NCBI RefSeq assembly: GCF_932526225.1
Contig: NC_064037.1
Location: forward strand, 15,438,601-15,502,600
DNA: 64,000 nt
Direction of reading: 5' to 3'
From: Nematostella vectensis
Taxonomy: Eukaryota; Cnidaria; Anthozoa; Actiniaria; Edwardsiidae
Under the pieces are notes generated by a model. It was not told where the DNA came from, made no database searches, and saw only the letters and a list, made by a program, of their open reading frames with translations. Positions 42,585-54,300 of the stretch are shown one piece after another (the first letter of the stretch is position 1; every line of letters starts with the position of its first letter). The position numbers and the translations under genes are program-made.

Positions 42585-42690
42585 GGCCTTCAATTATTGG
42601 TGGGGGGGGGGGGGGGGGCACGATACAGAAACATTAAGAAAACAATGGGGGCACAGCCACGCCCCTTCTGGTCATTTCCTTATAATCCCC
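42585..42690 (+). repeat. Dispersed repeat R2, copy 3
   Basis: A G18 run, then GGCACGATACAGAAAC and GCACAGCCACGCCCCTTCTGG; matches 2030-2112. Confidence 0.65.
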
Positions 42691-42924
42691 CACTCCAGTA
42701 GAGTCCCGCACTGACACATCTGACTCGTTTTGACTTACCATGCACTTGAATTAACCCTTTGGGTTATCGATATAGGGTAAGGCCTCAATATCTTCCCTCC
42801 CCCCCCCCTCGGTGTATTAAATGAACACTCCCTTAATCAAAGAAAAATCTTAACACCAGCCTTTAACTCAACATCGTTCGAAACACACGGTCTATACGGC
42901 AGGACCGCGCACAGTCTTGTTTAC

Positions 42925-43560
42925 AGTGAGCACGCACCGGGCCATTAAGAATGGTTGGATCGTGTGCGGTTTAGTTTAGGAGCTTTGGAAGAAGCGTGCA
43001 CGCACCGGGCTATTCAGATTATCGAATCGTGCACGGTTTTGGTTTAAGGCTTGGAAGAAGCGTGCACGCACCGGGCTATTCAGATTATCGAATCGTGCAC
43101 GGTTTTGGTTTAAGGCTTGGAAGAAGCGTGCACGCACCGGGCTATTCAGATTATCGAATCGTGCACGGTTTTGGTTTAAGGCTTGGAAGAAGCGTGCACG
43201 CACCGGGCTATTCAGATTATCGAACCGTGCACGGTTTTTGATTGAAGGCTTGGAAGAAGCGTGCACGCACCGGGCTATTCAGATTATCAAACCGTGCACG
43301 GTTTTGGTTTAAGGCTTGGAAGAAGCGTGCACGCACCGGGCTATTTAGATTATCGAACCGTGCACGGTTTTGAATAAGGCTTGGAAGAAGCGTACACGCA
43401 CCGGGCTATTCAGATTATCGAACTGTGCACGGTTTTGAATAAGGCTTGGAAGAAGCGTGCACGCACCGGGCTATTCAGATTATCGAACCGTGCACGGTTT
43501 TGAATTAAGGCTTGAAAGAAGTGTGCACGCATCTAACACCAACCGTGCACGGTACTTCGG
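42925..43560 (+). repeat. 66-bp tandem repeat array
   Basis: Eight to nine units of GCGTGCACGCACCGGGCTAT through GATTATCGAA, GTGCACGGTTTTG and AAGGCTTGGAAGAA; exactly 66 bp in the first units, slightly shorter later. Each unit carries two GTGCAC palindromes about 30 bases apart. Open frames through the array are a by-product of the unit length. Confidence 0.92.
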
Positions 43561-44555
43561 TTGAAATACTAGAACCGTGCTCGGACCGGGTACCCGCTTC
43601 AAACCCGGTCCATAGTGCGCTTCAGTACGCATGTAACACGGTTGGGTGCCAACATCGTACACATAGCCACATGGTATTCGACAAGGTGCATTCCACTGTA
43701 TGGGCACATAGGCAAACGCTATGCATTTGAACCCATTATTATTTTTTGTAACAGAGGGAGAGAGTAAAGATTATAGACAGATTTATAGGTGGAACAAGCA
43801 AACCTGGTAAGCTTGAGACAAGTGAGCATGCCTACCTTTTGAAGTAAACCTTTTCTCACACTGCTCACAAATGTACTTTTTATATTTCTTTTCTGTCATC
43901 CTTTTCTGCCGAGTCCTTTCCTGTCTCTTTCGTATTTCCTCAGGTGAGTGGTATATTGCATGTTTGTCAAGAGTTATTTGCTTCCTGTAAGCTCGATTAC
44001 AAGTTGTACTATTGTATGGCTTGTCTTCATGAGGTTTCTTGATACGTGTTTCTTCAGAAACTTGAGTGTAGCGAATGTCTTACTGCAAATGGTGCACATC
44101 AAATTTTTTTTGGATTTGGCCTCATCGTCAGCATCCTTAGAGCTAGTGTCCACTTTTTCAGGGTGTTTACTCTCAACATGGAAGCGCAGATGGGCTTGCC
44201 AGTAGAACAACTTGTCGCAAAACTGTTGAGCAAAAAAAAAATAGTATACAGCAAACCCCTACTATAAGGATACCCATAATAAGTACAACTGGTTTTGAGG
44301 ACAAGCTCAATGTCCAAAGCAAAGAAAACATTTTCTTTTAAATCTTAATCCACTTCAACAAGAAGCTGCAGTATATACGGTGCCTGGCCTAAGTCCTAGT
44401 CTTCCACGCAGCCGTTATTTGTTGCGTGACTGACACAAAGAACGGCTGTGAGGAAGACTATCTAAGTCCAGGTTTTCATGTTTTTTCAGTTTCATGCATT
44501 ATTTTTACGATCGAAGTTAATCTGTGGTGCTACTTTTTCAATATTTACAGAGCTT

Positions 44556-44775
44556 TGCATTTTTAAAGAATATCGATGAACTCCTCCTTTGTTATTGCTT
44601 ACATCGAAAATACAACAGTTTATTTGCAAGGAAACTTCGAACTGACAATCTACAAATAAAGTCTGATATTTTATTGATAATATTTGGTTCAAAATATCTT
44701 GGTTAATTTTTGTGTGACTCGACATTGAGCGGGAGCATAAAATGGTGGCATGACTGGCCTTCTTTTTAAGGACAC
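44556..44775 (+). repeat. Dispersed repeat R1, copy 2
   Basis: Matches 142-400, including CTCCTTTGTTATTGCTTA, AAGGAAACTTCGAAC and GACATTGAGCGGGAGCAT. It lies in an intron of ZF2. Confidence 0.7.
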
Positions 44776-44899
44776 ATTTTTTACTGCAGGTCCTTCTTCA
44801 ATATAGGTCCTAAATAAGGTCCTAAAGGTATCCTTATAATTGCGTTTCCAGGGTGGTAGAACGTGCCCCCCCCAAAAAAAAATATATATATATATTTTT

Positions 44900-45005
44900 T
44901 TTTAAATTATAAGGAAATTACCAGTATTATCATGGCTGTGCCCCCTCAATATTTATTTTCTTAATGTTTCCATATTGTGCCACCCAATATTTCCAGGCTT
45001 GGTAC
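44900..45005 (-). repeat. Dispersed repeat R2, copy 4 (inverted)
   Basis: AAGGAAATTACCAGTATT, GGCTGTGCCCCC and TTCCAGGCTTGGTACGGC match 611-726. Confidence 0.65.
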
Positions 45006-45888
45006 GGCCCTGGTTTCAACTGTTCATCCAAAACAATATAAATGGCTTGACCATTATTTTACCTTGCAGGCAATTGATCTTTTGATTGTTGACAAACTCT
45101 AAGTGTTTTCCTCATCACTTGCTAGTCCCCCCCTTGTCTTATCTTCTTTATCATCATCTGATGCTTCACTTTCTGACTACAAAAATATATAATATGTAAT
45201 TATTTTATTAGTGAAAACACCATCATGCAAACCTTACACAATTACCTTGATTGGATTACCATGGTCCTTTTCCCTCATCTTTAGTCTGGAACTATGACAC
45301 CACCTCTTGCAGGGCGGCACAACAGTGGCCTCAAAAGCTCCCCAATTAAATAACAACACCTTCTCTGCCACATCCTCAAAGTCAGGGTCATTGTTATCTT
45401 CTCTAACTGGAATAACGTCAGAGTCCATGTCACTGTCTGAATCCTTTTCTGGTTTCCCATCAGAATCATCTTCAACATTGTTATCTTCTCTAACTGGAAT
45501 AACGTCAGAGTCCATGTCACAACAGGAGGCATGAGCTAGGAGACATACCACGAAAGTTGTAGTGAATCCACAATCGAAACATTGGGAAGGAGGGGTGCTT
45601 ATTTGACAAAGGCCCTTATTTAATATCTTAAGTATTTTACACCTTTAGAGGGCGCACTAAATCAAGCATTTAAAAAATCCATTCTATATGACTCATTCAC
45701 AAATTTTGGCATATCCTGTAAACAGGCACTATTTGTATGGAACTTTAGACCCTTAGATGATGGGAAGATCTTACCAAGATGATCCATGGATGAGAATGAA
45801 ATGTCTGAGTTGATCCCATCATCCTCACATAGCATCTCTTGTTTGACCACTGCATCACGAATGCTAAGAGAACCCGGATCATAATTAT

Positions 45889-46449
45889 CTGGAGTCTCAC
45901 TTCAAAAGTAAAGCAAAAACAAATAGAATAAGATTTATTTTCCAGATACTTAGAAGGGAATAAATAGCGCAGCATACCTTTTGATTTTTATTCCACTAAA
46001 AGGTTTTTCATCTAGACATTTTCACCTTGTTGAGACATGGCCTAATAAAAGAGTAAAATACTCAAGCCCTTTGAGTAAAATAATGAGGTCCATATTTAAA
46101 TAACAAATAATGGATTCTGGTGTGTACAGACTGTCTATTGTCTTCTTTTTTGTATTGTTGCTATTTGTCTCCTGTATTGTTATTTTGGAGACCAAACCAT
46201 CAAGAATACTGCATGATTACCATAATTGTTTGAATAAGAGTGCTGCAGCAGTTATTAACTTTCATGTCCCAGATAAGGCGCTTATTCAGGGGTGGTAATT
46301 TTATGGGGAAGGGCACTTATTTCAAAATACATTTTATCACTATTTATCATGATAATGTGCTTTTTAACCACATGAGGTGTAAAATCCTCCCAGAACAATA
46401 CCAAAACAATTAGCTTTCAATGATGAAATGTTATGTGGTGGCACAGGTA
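45889..46449. other. No gene seen
   Basis: Upstream of the first recognised ZF2 exon; no further ZF2 exon could be identified. Confidence 0.4.
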
Positions 46450-46732
46450 CAAACATATGGAGTTAAAAGCAGTCAGCCGTTCATTCTACAATGAAATAAA
46501 ATCTTAACAATCTCAATAATATTTGTACTTGATTGTTGTGTCCTCAATATAGTCTGGATGAAATTCTCAGCTATTTGGGTAAGTAGTTTGTAAGGTACAC
46601 TGTTGAGTCTTGCACTATACATATACTAAATGTGCTACATAGAAGACACAACAGTCAAGTACAAATGTTATTGACATTTTTTAGATTTTATTTCATAGTA
46701 GAATGAACATCTCATTTGACTCCATATGTTTT
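46450..46732. mobile_element. Fold-back MITE F4
   Basis: AACATATGGAGTTAAAAG...TTCATTCTAC..ATGAAATAAAATCT...TTTGTACTTGATTGTTGTGTC is mirrored at 46645-46732 with a few mismatches; arms of about 95 bases around a 90-base core. Confidence 0.75.
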
Positions 46733-47145
46733 TAAGAGTCAGATCACACACTGTGAGCTTGGGATACCTGTGGGTGAGGTGCTTATTTGGGGAGGTGTTT
46801 ATCCTTATTTTTCCTTTAGGTGAGATGCTAATTCTGGGTAGGTGCTTCTTCGAGGAAGGCGCTTGTTAGAGCAATTATGGTAGGCTGGATGTCCAGCTCT
46901 TTCTGTGAGCACGCAATTCACAACTGATGAGGCCCAGTGACAGCTGGAAATATAGCCTATTGTGCTTGCCGGAGCCATGATTTTTGTTCATCTTCTCCAA
47001 GTCTTCCCACAACTCTTTGCGATGCGTGCATGAAACCAAGGTCAGATGGCAAAATTGTAAACAAGATGGTGAAGTTTGCCCCCTGACCTTGGTGTATAAA
47101 TGACATGACAGGAAAGGGGAGTTGTATTGGGAGGGGGAGGGGGGT

Positions 47146-47452
47146 GAATAGGGGTATGTAAACCCGCCGATCCGCTACATTTTGGGGGCAAATCCGTGGA
47201 TCCGCGGAAATTTTTAGATCTGCATGGTATGACAGATAAACAAAAGCATCGATTGAAATTCATCTAAAATCCGAAATTGGACTGTCAAAGCATCCAAAAT
47301 CCGGAATCCACGCCCAAATTGTCAACAGATCCGTGTTCCGCCGTATTTCCGAAATCCGCCAATCCACTGAAATAATCATCAAAATCCGTAATCTGTGAGC
47401 ATTTTGGGGACAAATCCGCCGATCCGCGAACCTATTCACCCCCCCCCCTGTA
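47146..47452. mobile_element. MITE with GGGGGTGAATAGG ends
   Basis: GGGGGTGAATAGG at the left and CCTATTCACCCCC at the right. The inside is rich in ATCCGC/ATCCGT words, more than a dozen in 300 bp. Confidence 0.65.
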
Positions 47453-49369
47453 TTGGGAAGAGGAGCAGAAGGGGTTTCTTTTACCCATATAGTGGTTATT
47501 CTCATTATTCATAGTTTGCATAATTTTCTCATTTAAACAGTTGAAAGTCCCTCCCAGTCGAATAACTTAATAGGTAGAGAGTCTGTACTTATAAAAAGTT
47601 CTAAGCATACTAAATAGGCATGTTCGCGTTTATGATAGCTTATATCTGTCATATATGTTGTGTACCACACGTTGGGTACCCTGTGCGGGAGCGCGGTTAC
47701 TTAGCCGGCCAGAGTGTTCTCCAGCTGTATGAACAGGCTCGTTGATTATATGCTAAATAAAGGTTCATTCACACCTTCCTACATACTCAACAATATCCAT
47801 ATCCATCCGCGCTTCCCTAGATTCCTCAACCAAATTAATGTACATATTACTGCTAATAATACTGGTAATAATACTGCTAGTAATATCGACTATACGATTC
47901 CTTATTACTCGTCCACGCGCACAAACACTTTCAACGATCACTCACCAACACAGCACTTCAAATCCGGAGGATCGAAAGCTTGGGTCACAGGAAAAGATAA
48001 GGTTGGCACATCAAGGTGCCGATAACGAGGTAGCCTTGCTTTATCGGATATTAAGCTGTAGGTCTTCTTGCAGAGAGGAGATATTCTTATAAACCGATAC
48101 AAGTTTCCTCCGAGCGGAACGTGGAAACATTATGACCCAGGCCTCCTCCTACAGACTCACATTTTCATTGGCGCGCTCATGCCAAATAGCTGTACTAGCA
48201 ATGCAGGCCCGTACCCAGAGGGGGGGGGGGGGGGGGGGGGGGGGTGCACGAGGTATGAACGCACCCCCCCCCCCCCCCCCCCCACAACGGCCGAAAGTCC
48301 ACTTTCGGTTCTCAATAGACGTGCTTATTCGTAGACAAAACTATAAAGCATAAACAAGAGACCATGGCATAAGCTAGATCACTCTGCGTATGTCATTAAT
48401 CCATAAAACAGACGCATGTTTTAGAGAGTAAAACACGACAAAAATGCCAATATGGATTACAGGTCCGTAACGTATGAGGGGGCTAAGACAGCTTTAAAAA
48501 TAAAGAGTACAGAAGGAATTTGTCGAAATTTTTCTGATAATTTTAGCGTTTCAGACCTTTGATAATTTAACAATTTTCTCGGGGAGCATGCCCCCGAATC
48601 ACCGTACATAGTATAAAAAATCAGTCTATTTTGACTTCATTATTTTCCAAATTGAACGCGAAAAGGACGAAGTACAATGCATTTCAGCCCATCTTTCTAG
48701 TGGTTGCGATTTTAGCTAGAAAATCAAAAAGTGTGTATGGTTGGTGCACTTTTCGTTTATTCGCACCCTCCCACAAAACCCTCTAGTTACTGGCCTGCTC
48801 CAGGAGTGAAACGCGACCAGCTTCCAATCTGCGTGGCCATGATACACGCTCAAACCCTCATACCACCCTGAGCATTTGTCCCCCCATTGTCAGTGCCTGT
48901 AAATCAGACTGACTAACCCGTACGACCAGCGTGGTTTGGAATACACCTATTTCAAATAAGGTTGCACTTTAGATCCATATATCGTAACTCGCGGTGGTTC
49001 ATGGGTAGTGCATAAACGACTGAATCCTTCTATGTAAAAGCCATGTGAATGTTTATAAGAAAATAAACAAGAATTCTACAGCTTTTGTAACTTGGATTTG
49101 TATTTTATTTACGCTTATTTGCTTATTTACCTGGTACCCTAAGTTAAGAGATGGATAAAACGAGCTCAAAATACTTTACATTTATGCGCAGCATCACAGA
49201 GGCAACACGCCAAATCAAATTCACAATTTATTGTAATAAAATATTAATATCGAATATCAACCTCACGCACCCAATAAATAATCTTAGTCAAATCACACTC
49301 ATCAATGCTGCATCCTGATTGGTTGACCCACTAGTATGTTATACCCTATTAGGCCAAAGCTATACCAGG
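47453..49369. other. Intergenic with a G-run/C-run hairpin
   Basis: At 48220-48284, a run of about 21 G is followed 22 bases later by a run of about 19 C, so the strand can fold on itself. The surroundings (CCGTACCCAGAGG at the left, ACGGCCGAAAGTCC at the right) resemble other poly-G element ends. No gene is seen in the 1.9 kb. Confidence 0.5.
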
Positions 49370-49460
49370 CCAGGCCTTAAAATATTGGGGGAGGGGGGAC
49401 GATAGAGGAATATTAACTAAATATTGGGGCCCTAGCCAAGCCCTACTGGCGATTTCCTTA
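49370..49460 (+). repeat. Dispersed repeat R2, copy 5
   Basis: ACGATAGAGGAATATTAAC, GCCAAGCCCTACTGGCG and ATTTCCTTATCA; the most diverged copy. Confidence 0.5.
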
Positions 49461-49833
49461 TCAAGCCACCCCGTGTTACCGCCTTGAAGGCAAAAAGTGC
49501 CGGATTTGAAAGCCAAAAAATTGACAAATGACCTAACCGGGCAATGGTTTTGCCTATACAAATTGACCTACAAGTGTGATTTGACTAAATCAATTATTCC
49601 TCTCGCCCACACGGTCTCTAAGTCAGGGCCGGTCGGGATCGAGAAATAATTGTTAAATACATATTTCGGATTTACAAATCTTCAAATAGATTACTTTGAT
49701 ACCGAACGAAATGCAACGATAATCACCAAAAGGTTTTGGCAGATAAATAATAGCAGAATGCATTTTCTCCTGGTCTGCATTTATTATTATAATTATCAAT
49801 CTATCACTAACAGAACAATCTTTAAGCTGAGAA

Positions 49834-50098
49834 AAGGCGACTTGAACTAATCACGTGACCTTTTGGGTGGCAAACTCAAGCCAAAATAAACACATGACTG
49901 AGCCCGTTTATACCATGGGAACCACATGTATGAAATCTTTCAATAAAAATAAGCCCTTTCTGACAAAGAAACTTTTTAGCTTATACGTAAGCGCTAAATT
50001 AGTTGCTTTTTGTCGTTGTCATTTTGCCGCTAAAAGCCTTAGCGCGTGCGAGTTTGCTACACAAAAAGTCACGTGATTTTTTAGCGCAAGTGCAGATT
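49834..50098. mobile_element. CACGTG-type MITE, copy 2
   Basis: Left end AGGCGACTTGAACTAATCAC and GTGACCTTTTGGGTGGCAAA; right end GTTTGCTACACAAAAAGTCA and CGTGATTTTTTAGCGCAAGT. Matches 1149-1411. Just beyond it, 50160-50285 has short GGTTACYATGG tandem words. Confidence 0.65.
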
Positions 50099-50319
50099 CC
50101 GCAACGCATATTATTGTAATGTTCGCAGACATTTTGCCACCGGATACCTTTTGTCAAATATGGATTCCTAGTGGTAATCATAGCTACCTAATGGTTACCA
50201 TAACTACCTAATAGTTACTATGGACATCTGGTGGTTACTATGGATACTTGGTGGTTACCATAGCAACCACTATCTAGTGATGACCATGGTACCTAGTCAG
50301 CATAATGCTGGGCGTACAG

Positions 50320-53300
50320 TCACCTGCTTGAGTGAAACACTGCATGTCCCTCCATGTTCCCGATGTGCCCTGGGTCCATCGCAGATAATAAGGCTCTGCT
50401 TAGATCCTCTTGTTGATCCTCTATATATGGCCTGCCAATCACATGGCTGCCATAGGTTACAGGGTTTGGCCCGTTGTCCATAGATCCTACTTCATTGTGA
50501 TACCTTCCAGGCCCTTCAGTAAAGTTGTAAGGCATAAAGTCCTGTAGCGAGTTAGGCGAATACACACAGGGATTTGGGTAGAGTTGGGGCATGTTATCAC
50601 ACGAATAAGCCCCTACGGATAAGGACCCTTGGGCATAGGAGGTATAGCTGTTTAGACTATTCGAAGGAGCCATGTCTTTATTGAAGTTGTTGGTAGCGTG
50701 TCTATTAGGGATAAAGAGATTGGGTGTTCTCTCATGATCAAATCTTCTATCCTTCCTTGGGATGTTTGGCCATGGTAAATTATAAAGATCATGCGATTCA
50801 TGTTGATCATGTCTTCTATCGTCCATTAGGGGGTTCGGTGATAAATCGGGACGTCTTGGAATTCGAATATCATGTGTTCCTTGTCGATCGCAACTTTCCT
50901 TATTCATTAGGGTTTTGTGCGATGGTGTGTTCAGGTTGGGTATACCAAGGTCACGTGTTACATGTTGATCATGTCTTCTCTTATCCATTGGGATGTTGTG
51001 TGATGGTACATTCTGGCTGGGAATAACAAGATTATGTGTCCCATTAAGAGCATTTTTTTCCTCACCAATTGGGACATTCTTGGATTGTGTATTTTGGCTG
51101 CGAACACAAAGATTACGTGTTCCATTCGTATCTTGTCTTTCATTGCTTGACGAAGGTGTTGTAAGTGTGGTATTCCTGGAATTTTGGCTGCATAAAATGA
51201 CTGGTGCAGCAGTAACATTTGCACCCCTAAACATATCAAACTCCCGACTGCTTCGAGTGTCCACCACTGGGTCACAAGCATTACAACTGTTAACACTTGA
51301 CACATCACTTCGCTCAACAGCCCCTGATTCAACTACCGCAAGCGTACCTGAGTTTTCTACTGTCACTTTGCCATCTAAGTTCATGTTATGGTCTATTTCC
51401 ATTGCTTCTTTACGGAGTCCCTCAAGGCCGTCTTCTTGGTCCACTGAAGGTTCTTTCTCTTTACTCACCGACTTACTACGTTTGTTGGTAAAGGTTTGTT
51501 TGGCCCTCTTTGATTTAGTTGCCTTTGACTTCGATTTAGCACCCTTTTTTGTTGCTGTGGATTTTTTGCTGTGCGCTTCCTTCATGTTCAAAGGTTGTTC
51601 CGTCGGAGTGTCATTCGAATTTGCAATCCTATTCGAGAGCCTCGTCTTCTTACTACGTTTGCTAGAACCCTTCGTTTTCGTTTGAGCAACATCTAACTCA
51701 CCAGTGCGCTGGTTCCCAGTTGGCGATGAAACTCTCTCAGATGTCACCTTTCCCGTGAAAGCACTATCTGAGACATCAGCAGATATTTCAGATGCTTCAA
51801 TATTCTTAGATGATTTCCCAGCTTCCACAACCGCAATTAATGATTCATCCGAAACATTAGTTTTGTCAGGAGATGCACTGATTGATGCTTGTACATCAGA
51901 GGAACGCGACCTCTTAGCTTTCTTGTTTGTTTTACCAGAGTCCGTGGATTTTCTCATTTTCCTTCCTGCCGCCCGTAGCGCTTTCCTTTCTTGTTCTTCC
52001 TCTCTTCGTTTCCTCACCTCTTCCCGTTTCTGGCGTCTCTCGTGTTCCCTACAGGGCAGGTGCAAGCGAAGGCAAACTTTCTGATTGAATGTTCTCCCGC
52101 ACGTGTCGCACTTATGGGGCTTCTTCTCAGCGTGAATGAACTTGTGAGTGTGTAAGTGGGAATCACGCTTGAAACATTTGCCACACACCTGAAATGGGAT
52201 AAGAGCAAAGACAACTGCCATAAGACAAACAATTTTTTTTTACAATGAGAAGTTAACTAAGTACTCGGCACCATAACCGTGCTACAAATAACGTATGAAA
52301 CTTCAACAGAACCACATGAAATCCTTCGTTGGTTTCACAGACATGTTCCTTTTTTTTATTTGTGCTGCATTATTTTAGCTCTGTTTTTGGAACCTTTGAA
52401 ATCCTTCTCATTGGAGAACACGTCTGTATTCATTTGGCTTTTAATTATTTTGATTCCATACATATTTCAGGTGTTCACGGTTTTACTGGCTGCATATTAA
52501 AAGCATTTTATTATAATCTCTCATAAGCCTTCTGGTTTGCCTGTTAATATGCATATTTGGTTTGGACTCATTTGAAAGCAAATTTCGTTGGGCAGTAAGA
52601 AAGTTTGGCTTTGGTTTTGAACTCTTACCTCGCATTTAAAAGCTTTTTCGGTTGAATGTGAATACATGTGGGATTTCAGAGATCTCTTCTTCGCGAAAGA
52701 CTTCTCACACAGCGAGCAATTGTAAGGAACCATGGCCTCGTGCCTCTTAGTGTGCGCGTCGAGGAATATTTTGCTTGTAAACTTCTTATTGCAATAACTG
52801 CACCCGTGGGATTTCTCTCGATGGACAATGCCATGATTTCGCAAATAACCTAAAAATGAATAAGTAGGGTTAGTGTATAACTTGCTTATAGAGCCATAGT
52901 AAGTCAAGCCTTTGTTTTTTTTGTCCATTCAATTATCAAGACAAAATATAAGAAGCTTAAAATGGGGAGAGGATCTAAAACCAAAGTTTTGTACGTCACC
53001 TGCATGTACCATCCGTATTTACTTGAAAATATCAGTATAACTTCCTCAAATTAATAATCAGATATTAATCAGTTATTACTCAGCTACTAATGACAAGAGG
53101 GTGAGGGGGGGTCACTGTCAAAAAAATGACCTATTTTCTGCATATAAGTGGGAATTACGGCTGGAAATACGTTAACATTTTTTACAGCGATTTTTGCGCT
53201 ATTTAGCGGATTTAGGGTTAATTTCTATTTCAGTTATCACTAGCGTGAAACATTCAAAAGGCAATCCTACACATACACATAGTTTAATACAACTGAATAA

Positions 53301-53745
53301 GTACCCCCCCCCCTGACCGTGATTAGTATCTGAGTAGTAACTGACTAATAACTGAGGGTTTAGTATCTAGGATCACCGCGGTGTACTTTGTTAGTATCAC
53401 AACAATTCCCCAAATCAGCCAATGTTTAAAAGTCCTTTAGTATGTTATGCAATCGTTTGTTATCTAACCTTGGGTTAAAAATCCTTTTCCACACTTGTCA
53501 CAGTGAAACGTCTTGTTATTCGTCTCCGGGTTCTGTTTATCGCTATGTAGAGCCCTGTGCCGGTTGAAGTAGTGGATGCTGCTAAACTTGCGCTGGCACA
53601 TTTGGCACGGGTACCATGTATCTGGACTATGAACATCGTACCTATGTTTTGTCAGCTGATATTGGCTTGGAAACTTTTTATTGCATTTGCCGCATTTCTT
53701 TACTGGACGCGTGTGGCGTCGACCTGTAAGATGAACAAGACCCAT
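50320..53745 (-). CDS. C2H2 zinc-finger protein ZF1: seven fingers plus long tail
   Basis: Exons 53469-53723, 52629-52849 and 50320-52188 join in frame. Seven C2H2 fingers follow in order, from CGKCNKKF and CQMCQRKF, through CDKCGKGFLTQ (split by an intron), CSYCNKKF, CSLCEKSF and CEVCGKCF (split), to CDTCGRTF. Then come a charged helix (HERRQKREEVRKRREEE), a Lys/Ser/Thr-rich nuclear-type region and about five degenerate 26-residue repeats of the kind THxLxIPxxNxPSHN. Likely a nuclear DNA-binding protein. The expected upstream partner exon (54274-54501) does not splice into 53723 in phase, so translation may start at the ATG at 53745, which runs in frame through the acceptor. No KRAB or similar effector domain is seen. 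Confidence 0.83.
53045..53362. mobile_element. Fold-back MITE F5
   Basis: ATTAATCAGTTATTACTCAG...CTACTAATGAC next to a G run faces a C run with GTGATTAGTATCTGAGTAGT and AACTGACTAATAACTGAG. Arms are about 50 bases. Located in an intron of ZF1. Confidence 0.65.
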
Positions 53746-53756
53746 CGCCAAGAAAA

Positions 53757-53900
53757 GTATTGTCGATCAACCACTCCTTTGTTACCAATTGAAAAAAAAA
53801 CGTTTATTTACAAGGGAACTTTAAAAAAATCCACGAGTGACGTCTACTACAATATTAACGATATTTGATTGAAAATATCTTGGTTACTCGCTTGAATTAG
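53757..53900 (+). repeat. Dispersed repeat R1, copy 3
   Basis: TGTCGATCAACCACTCCTTTG, then ATATTTGATTGAAAATATCT and TCGCTTGAATTAGCC, as at 142-300. Confidence 0.7.
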
Positions 53901-53929
53901 CCAAACGAAATGGATTTTTCTAGGTTTCA

Positions 53930-54300
53930 ATTATGACTCATGTATGGAAGTACTTTCCCAGGGGGAAGCATTGTACACCAAACGCCATTTAATATGGATT
54001 CTTTGGGATGTTACTTATCTAGGGGATTTTACTAGGGTTCACTCACGACTCAAAATATCTTATGGGGGTTTCAGCTTAAATTAAGATCTTATTTCACCCT
54101 CCCCTCCCCCCCTCATCACAAGAGTATGGAAGTACTCCCCCAGGTATTGTACACTACATGCCATTTAATTTGGGCTTTTTAAGGGTTCACTTATATCTCA
54201 AATGTTATTCAACCCCCCCCCCCCCTCATCTTCTATGCATGGGAGTAGTCCCACAGGGGAAAGGTATTGTACACTACATGCCATTTAGTTTGTGTTCTTT
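53930..54300 (+). repeat. Local tandem duplications at a ZF1 exon end
   Basis: Three copies, spaced about 120-180 bases, share GTATTGTACACTACATGCCA, TTTAATTTG and GGAAGTACTCCCCCA-like words (53960, 54150, 54270). The last copy runs directly into the 3' end of the exon 54274-54501. Confidence 0.65.

Larger units (their letters stand above)
43836..45888 (-). pseudogene. C2H2 zinc-finger pseudogene (ZF2)
   Basis: Exons on the minus strand: 45775-45888, 45246-45535, 45063-45176 and 43836-44222, with the same splice phases as the intact-looking exons of ZF1 (56763-54274). Equivalents are DPDFEDVAEKVLLF (ZF1 DPDFEDIVDEVLLY), a finger split by an intron after CK and continued FCDKLFYWQAHLRFHVESKH, and CTICSKTFATLKFLKKH. 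A TAG at 45099-45101 interrupts the third exon. The last exon needs a frame change near 44045 before a degenerate finger (first Cys lost) and CEQCEKRFTSK. No downstream finger exons follow; the 66-bp array starts instead. It is a truncated duplicate of ZF1. Confidence 0.75.

Noticed and set aside
42976..43266. ORFs of 81-96 codons on both strands with 22-residue repeats
   Set aside because: The 66-bp unit is a multiple of three and stop-free; this is satellite, not coding sequence.
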